Origin: Allacma fusca
Lineage: Eukaryota; Arthropoda; Collembola; Symphypleona; Sminthuridae
Direction: 5' to 3'
DNA: 64,000 nucleotides
Assembly: GCA_947179485.1 (NCBI GenBank)
Contig: OX359246.1
Coordinates: 17,670,001 to 17,734,000 of the forward strand
Within the stretch, counting starts at the first letter, position 1, and each line of letters opens with the position of its first letter. The position numbers and the translations under genes were made by a program. Below, piece by piece: positions 58,201 to 64,000 of this stretch. The notes beneath the pieces were generated by a model that was given only the letters and a program-made list of their open reading frames with translations, ran no database searches and was not told the origin of the DNA.

Positions 58201-60661
58201 TCACTGCTCATCGATCCATGAGCGAACCGCAGCCACGTGTGCATAAACACTTGGATATTCAGCCTGAGCACATGGGTCAGTGCTCCAGGAAACAATTCCT
58301 GCGATAACTTCATTGCACACCAGAGCACCTCCACTGTCACCCTGGGAAAGATATGCGTTAAAATGATAAGAGAAGGACATGCATATTTTTTACTTATATT
58401 AAATCTCTCATGATCTAATGTAACATCCCCAAATTTTAAATAACAATTTTTAAATTGAAGTAAAACGATGATTTCTCAAATATTTTGAGCCCGACAGGCC
58501 ACTAGTAGCTGTACTTAATTATATTACACTGTTAAAGGACTTACAAAACAAGAACCTCGACCGTTGTCTCCAGCACAAACCATTTGATCTGTAATTTGCA
58601 CAATGTAATCTTCGAACATTATCTTGCATATTGGTCGAGGGACAATTGATAAAATAACTTTGTACAAAACATCCGGAAGGGGCACAGCCTCATCATTACT
58701 TATTATTCCCCAGCCCACAGTAACACAGTCCCCGATTGGTTCAAATTCAGGCGATGGCAAAGAAATTGCATTAACGTTTTCATTCAAATTGAATGGGGAT
58801 AACAAATGCCTGCGTAGTCAAAATCCATGGATTTTCTATAAGTAATAATTAAAAGAAAAATGTCATGCAATGAGTGAGCATTTATCCATACAAACGGAGT
58901 AACAAATTATTTTCATTTTCATTCATAGGTATACATTCATATAGGCAAACAATTCGGATGTGGAAAAAGTTCCCTATCCTGCGAACCCGGTTACTTGGGC
59001 ACGTGGTTAAAGTTGTTTGGCAGGTAGAAACGGCGTGGTAGTTGGGCAGAATTTTATTACGCAACCCAGGTAGTTGGGCAGATTTGTATTTGTCTATCCA
59101 CGTATAGTTGGACAGATTTTTATTTGGGATACCCAGGTAGTTGGACAAATAATATTTGGCCTAGCCACGTAGTTGGGCCGAAAATATTTGGCCTACCTTG
59201 GTAGTTGGGTAAAAGAAATTTGGGCTACCCAGGTAGTTGGGCAAACAATATTTGGGCTACCTATGTAGTTGGGGAAAAAATATTTGGGCTACCTATGTAG
59301 GTGGGAAAAAAATATTTGGGCTATCCTGGTAGTTGGGCAAACAATAATTAGGTTACCCTGGTAGTTGGGTAAACTTACCGGTGGGGTTTGGCAATTTGTT
59401 CTGGCGGGTTAGTTGGGCAACTACCAATTTCAGGATAGTTGGCATCTGGAACGTTTTCCACATCCGGCAAACATATTCATAAAATAAGCAATTTCAGGAA
59501 AATTACAATCCTGAAGTCAACGGAAAAAATAGCCAATTCACAAAAAGACACCCCAAGTGATATACTGTAGTAGTAAATCCATCGAACGATAAACTACAAG
59601 TTATGAGCCTCGAACTCAATTTTGCTATATATCTTTCAGCGATGCAAAGAGAAGTACTTCAATCCAAATTATGTGCAACAACTGAATCTAATTTGTTTTA
59701 TAATATACATATATCAAGTTGAAAGCGAAATTATGCCAAGAAAAATAGTTCACATGATAAGAAGTTATCAAAGTGATAACATAACAATAGTTTACTCCTT
59801 CAGCAAATTTAAGTAGGAATGCATTCAAATATACTTGCTTGAGATTTTTTCAGAATGCATAGCGGGTCACTGGAAATTTAGATGTCGAGATATTCGGAAG
59901 GGTTGTGAAAAAATAGGAAAATAGGTGTAAATAGGAAATTAAAATTTCATTTCTTCCGCTACCACTTGGGTCCACGGAGGGAACTAAATTAACGTACTTT
60001 TAAAGACCATTTAATTTACTATAAATAACTATCAAATTATTAAAATAATACCGGGGTTCAAAAAATTGTTTCCTTGCAACCCTGTAAATTAATTCCCAGC
60101 TAAATTTATTCATTATCCGTCCTTATTCAATTGTTATAAATGCATTTAAATAGGAAGATATTAGAACTTACAGCAAGGAAAATTGCGGGTGAATGGTTAC
60201 ATATTTGATAGCCACAACTTGCTCGGTTTTATCCTCTTCTTGAAGATTATGCTCGCCAGCAATTACCAGAAAATCTTTGGCTTTGGAAGCATAAACGCAG
60301 TGTGCTGCAGTGAGAACCTTGTCAACGGAAATGATACTTCCCCCACAGCGATGAGTCCACTGTCCATTCTTGTAAGTCTGAAGAGACACATGGAAGAGAA
60401 ATTCATGTGGATCTGCAGGAATGCCTCCTATACCAGCGAGGTCTACCTGATCGTGAGATTCCGTGATGTTGGAATATTGTCCTTTTTCCACCCTCCAAAA
60501 TGTACGACCTATGAATGCATAATACATGGATGAATTGAAAACTCACCAAAATAATTTTGAAGAATCTATTGAATGTAATTGGCAGGGAGAGATTAAAAAC
60601 CATTGATTGTACCTGCTGCTCCAGTACACCAAGCACATAATAATAAACTGAATGACTTCAT
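58201..60661 (-). pseudogene. Secreted chymotrypsin-fold serine protease, one-base frameshift
   Basis: Four exons on the minus strand: 60613-60661 (signal peptide MKSFSLLLCAWCTGAA), 60172-60508, 58545-58835 and 58201-58341 (stop TGA at 58201-58203), with GT-AG borders and matching phases. Motifs: CGGSII, TAAHC (catalytic His), FDYAG (candidate catalytic Asp), CVTVGWG, CAGDNGRGSCF then GDSGG (catalytic Ser), SWSTDPC. The frame is lost near 58810-58815, between FDYAGI and LLSPFNL; the total of 818 nt is one base short of a whole frame. The specificity pocket is odd: Gly at the position of trypsin Asp189 and Ser at positions 216 and 226, so it would not be trypsin-like. The usual R-IVGG activation site is replaced by AGIGG, so activation by cleavage is doubtful. 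It is either a recent pseudogene or carries an assembly error. Confidence 0.85.
58985..59445. repeat. Minisatellite in the protease intron (GTAGTTGGGC)
   Basis: About twelve copies of a 30-40 bp unit around 'aggtagttgggcaaacaatatttgggctacc'-like words lie in the intron 58836-60171. The outer borders 'tatcctgcgaacc' and 'caggatagttgg' are partly inverted, so it may be a TIR element built of repeats. The remaining intron (59446-60171) shows nothing. Confidence 0.78.
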
Positions 60662-61150
60662 AATTTTTACAATATTGTTTATAGGATTTCAAATCAAATA
60701 ATTTTTATTGGATGAATCGAAATCGTTTGTAACTTTATAATGGAAGAATTTATACTGATCCAATTCTTTGTGTTACTGTTTATAAAATGAACTCATTTCT
60801 ACTGATTCATGGAAGCCTCAATAACTATAATATTATAATTCGGTATCATATGTTTCCATAGCCCACGATTTGAATTTTCTCGTTGTAATAAAAATTGATT
60901 AATTTATTCCGTCGATTCTACATGATGCTTTACAGTGCAATTTTAATTTACCAGTTACAAACATGTGTTTTCCTGCACCCGCTTCCTGAAAGGACATTAC
61001 TTTTGCATAATTTATTTCCTCACAATCAATTTGACTGCATTCAGAACCCAGCAACCCCCCTTGCAATTTAATGTTCTGAGCAGGCACCTACACTGAAAAT
61101 CGATTGGTTTTAAATACATTGTTTTACACCAGTTTGCCAGACTATTTCCC
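60662..61150. other. 5' flank of the protease gene
   Basis: AT-rich, no gene seen. It would contain the protease promoter; I see no decisive motif. Confidence 0.4.
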
Positions 61151-61189
61151 AATTATATACTCTGCAAATATTCTGCATAACTTGTGCAT

Positions 61190-62110
61190 ACTATTGGATG
61201 GATTGGTCAAAGTTATCTGTACTGTCACAATATTTGGAAAATCATCACCTTTACATATGCCCGCGAATTGTCAGACATGCTTAGTCCTAGTAATTGTCTG
61301 CTGAACGGTTGCAATATATGTGGAAAGTGTGTGCTGGATTTTCCATAGTTATTTGTAATGGCACAAAGTTTGACATAACAGCATCTTTGTAATGTCTATG
61401 AATTGTAGACATACTTAACCGTACAAATTGTCTGATCAACGTATTTCCAAATAGTGTCCTTGATTTTTCAAATGTATCTGCACTCGCACAATTTCCAAGA
61501 AATCATCATCTTTACACATGCCCGCGAATTGTCTGACATGCTTAGTCCTAGTAATTGTCTGCTGAACGGTTGCAACATATGTGGAGAGTGTGTGCTGGAT
61601 TTCCCATAGTTATTTGTAATGGCACAAAGTTTGACATAACAGAATCTTTGTAATGTCTATGAATTGTAGACATACTTAACCGTACAAATTGTCTGATCAA
61701 CGTATTTCCAAATAGTGTCCTTGATTTTTCAAATGTATCTGCACTCGCACAATTTCCAAAAAATAATCATCTTTACATATGCGCGCGAATTTTCAGACTT
61801 GCTTACTAGTAGTCATTGTCTTGTTAACGGTTGCAATATATATGGACAGTGTGTGCTGGATTTTCCATACTTATTTGTACTGCTGGAGTGTTTTACTAAC
61901 CCACATGTTTACATTGTCATTGAATTGTGAGTTCGAGTGACTCCTACGATTTTTCTGGAAACCATATTTTCGAATACTGCGCTTGATTTTGCAAACGATT
62001 TTGCGGGTGCATAATTTGTGTGAAAACATCATGTTTGTATATGTTCGTAATTTGTCAGACATGCTTATTCGTAGCAAGTTCCTGCTAATATGTTGTACAA
62101 AATCAGTAAA
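61190..62110 (+). repeat. 261-bp dimeric satellite
   Basis: The landmark 'gcgcgaattgtc' type sequence recurs at 61260, 61521 and 61782, with a weaker one near 62043: a 261-bp period over about 3.5 copies. Within a unit the two halves (~130 bp) are also related: 'aattgtctgctgaacg' against 'aattgtctgatcaacg', and 'gtgtgctggatttccc' against 'gtgtccttgatttttc'. The first two units are more alike than the later ones. Confidence 0.88.
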
Positions 62111-62499
62111 TATTATTTCGTTTTTTTCATAGTCATTTTTTATGGCACGCAGTGTTTTATAAACCAGCATCTTAACCATGTGATTAAATTGTCACACTTA
62201 CAAGGTAACATTTTCAGACGGTACACATGGATTCAAACAAAGCGTAGCACATGTTTTAGTACTCACCGAGTATGTTTCAAAACTCATGTTGCTGGCGTGC
62301 ATTGTTCCCCGTTCTCCTGGTACACGTCACCAAAGTTTCACAATTTAAAACGGTATGCCACATGTCCCAGTCTTTCAGAAAAACATCAATGTTAGATCCC
62401 ATAAGGATTTCGAGTTTTTAAAACTTGGTGACATATTCGGTTTTATTATTTCTAGGAAATTCAACTTTTAACGTGCTCATTTACACACCGTTCGACCAA

Positions 62500-63000
62500 A
62501 AATCCCACAACAGTTATCCCTCCATCATGGCGCATCAGTATGTATGTAGTCGATGTTATATATTCACTCCGTGTTTATCCACACATGAACTACACTATTG
62601 AGTTTTGCCGTATGATATACACATGTCCTACATTAGTAACTTACAAATTCAACTGAATTAGCCCCCCAGCACAAATATCGTCACATTTTATTCCAAAGTA
62701 ATCTCTCGAATATGTGCACCACAGATTTCCGCATTATTGATTCCCTCCAACATAGCTTAACTATATCTCTGCTGCGCATATGTACAGGCTGCATAGTTAG
62801 CCCGTCTCCCACACAAATATTGTCACATTTTATTCAACGGTAATCCCTCCAACAAGAACACTTATGTTTTCCTCCTCAATGAATCCCTCCAGCATTGCTT
62901 GTTTAAATCGCATTTGCACATGTACAACCTGCATAGCTAGCCCCCCACCACAAATGTCGTCAAATATTCTTGAAAGGTATCTGTACTACTGTTGTCCTCT
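62500..63000 (+). repeat. About 140-bp tandem repeat
   Basis: 'tagccccccagcacaaatat', 'tagcccgtctcccacacaaa' and 'tagccccccaccacaaatgt' start near 62659, 62798 and 62939, each followed by 'cgtcacattttattc'-like sequence. Three diverged copies are visible. Confidence 0.7.
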
Positions 63001-64000
63001 CCAACGATTCCTCGATGGTTTTACATTTCGAGAAAAATTGATGATACGTTTACGCGGCGAAACTTATGGAGGTTGTACATATGTGCGTTACAACATAGTC
63101 AGTTAACTTGCTATGCCGGAGGGATTTATTGCGGATGAACGCATTAATATCCATGCATGCGGGATTACCTTTGGAAAAAAATTGAATACATTTGCAGGGG
63201 GGTTACATATGGATGTTGTACACGGGTTTGCGTAATTGAAAATGCCGTGAAACCTTTATCCCTGTCCAAATTGACCTGCCATTTTGAGCACCTACGACGC
63301 GTTGGGTTATTGGGTATTTCAATTATCAAACTCAGGCATGCATTTCTATGTTCGCGAGAATTATTTCAATTTGTATCTTTGACTTCAACTACAGATCTAC
63401 TAACTTTGTATACCAAATCACACAGTAGTATGTTGCAAGTTGACATACACAACTTTATGCAAACACAATATTTTTTTTTATTATTTTGGTGTAATCCTTC
63501 GTGTGCACGTAATGCCTACTCATTTAGCGTACAAACATATTTTTGCAAAGTTGTAATGAACATATGTATATTACATAACTACTATCAATACGCAATTCTT
63601 GCATTGCAGATTTTTGACTCCTACGTTTACTTACTCGGGCTGATAAAATTTACACTTCAAAGTACACCCTAAACATGCTACTTAAGCTCCGAGTTTGGCT
63701 TCTTCCCTATAATCTATGTATTTTCGCTACTACTATTTAAAATACATAATCCAAATCACAGCTGCTTTCAGGTTTTACAACATCAGGATCCGCACCTGAA
63801 CCCGACCCTACCCTGACATTTCAGTTAAAATTTGTCTTTGACCCGAACTTGCTCAGTCTGATCCTTTACTTGTCAGGTATTTTTCGTCGGATATAACTAC
63901 AATACCCGAACCTGACAAATCACTTGATTTTGTTAATCACAATAGCTGATTTACCTCAGAATTGGTTGCTCGACTTTCCCACTTACGTAATACGACCTTG
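63001..64000. other. Unassigned sequence
   Basis: An open frame of 171 codons (63157-63672) has no recognisable domain and a composition like random AT-rich DNA. From about 63780 repeated 'cccgaacctgac' words suggest the edge of a TIR element that continues beyond the window. Confidence 0.35.

Noticed and set aside
63157..63672. 171-codon ORF
   Set aside because: No domain, AT-rich composition and no splice or neighbour support. It starts among degenerate repeats.

Overview
The window is eukaryotic nuclear DNA, most likely from an arthropod. It is AT-rich, its genes have short GT-AG introns, and it is dense with transposons. A tandem family of F-box/LRR genes would fit a springtail-like or other arthropod genome, but the sequence does not fix the taxon.

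From 1 to about 49.65 kb the window is a tandem segmental duplication. Five F-box/leucine-rich-repeat genes (A to E) all lie on the minus strand. Each has the same four exons: a 93-117 nt first exon, a ~1.3 kb exon holding the rest of the F-box and the LRRs, a 104 nt exon, and a short last exon. A runs off the left edge. B carries an in-frame stop. D ends early. C (552 aa) and E (550 aa) are open throughout. The spacers are also paralogous, so several insertions can be read against empty sites in sister units.

The array is full of mobile DNA. Between A and B lie a MULE-like element with a nested hAT-like element, a Harbinger-like element, two more TIR elements, and a complete 11.9-kb Ty3/Gypsy LTR retrotransposon (10784-22720). 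The retrotransposon has 370-bp LTRs that differ at three positions and a 4-bp target duplication. Its gag and pol carry several frameshifts and stops. It also has an unusual Pro/Ser/Thr-rich extension after integrase and a 20-bp minisatellite flanked by inverted arms. Other TIR elements, most with 8-bp target duplications, sit in the B-C spacer, in intron 1 of C, and in the C-D, D-E and post-E spacers.

From 49.88 to 56.02 kb lie a 391-bp hAT MITE and a 5.5-kb TIR element (50503-56023) with a perfect 8-bp target duplication. The larger element contains a multi-exon, gene-like region. Its first half is a damaged relative of the EXOSC10/Rrp6 family of 3'-5' exonucleases; the second half I do not recognise. 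Seven copies of a palindrome built on CAACACACATGTGTGTTG lie in its introns and flanks. In three copies the flanks are self-complementary but different in sequence. This is the most unusual signal in the window.

From 56 to 64 kb there is a four-exon, secreted, chymotrypsin-fold serine protease on the minus strand with a one-base frameshift and an atypical specificity pocket. It is followed by a ~261-bp dimeric satellite, a ~140-bp repeat, and sequence I could not assign.
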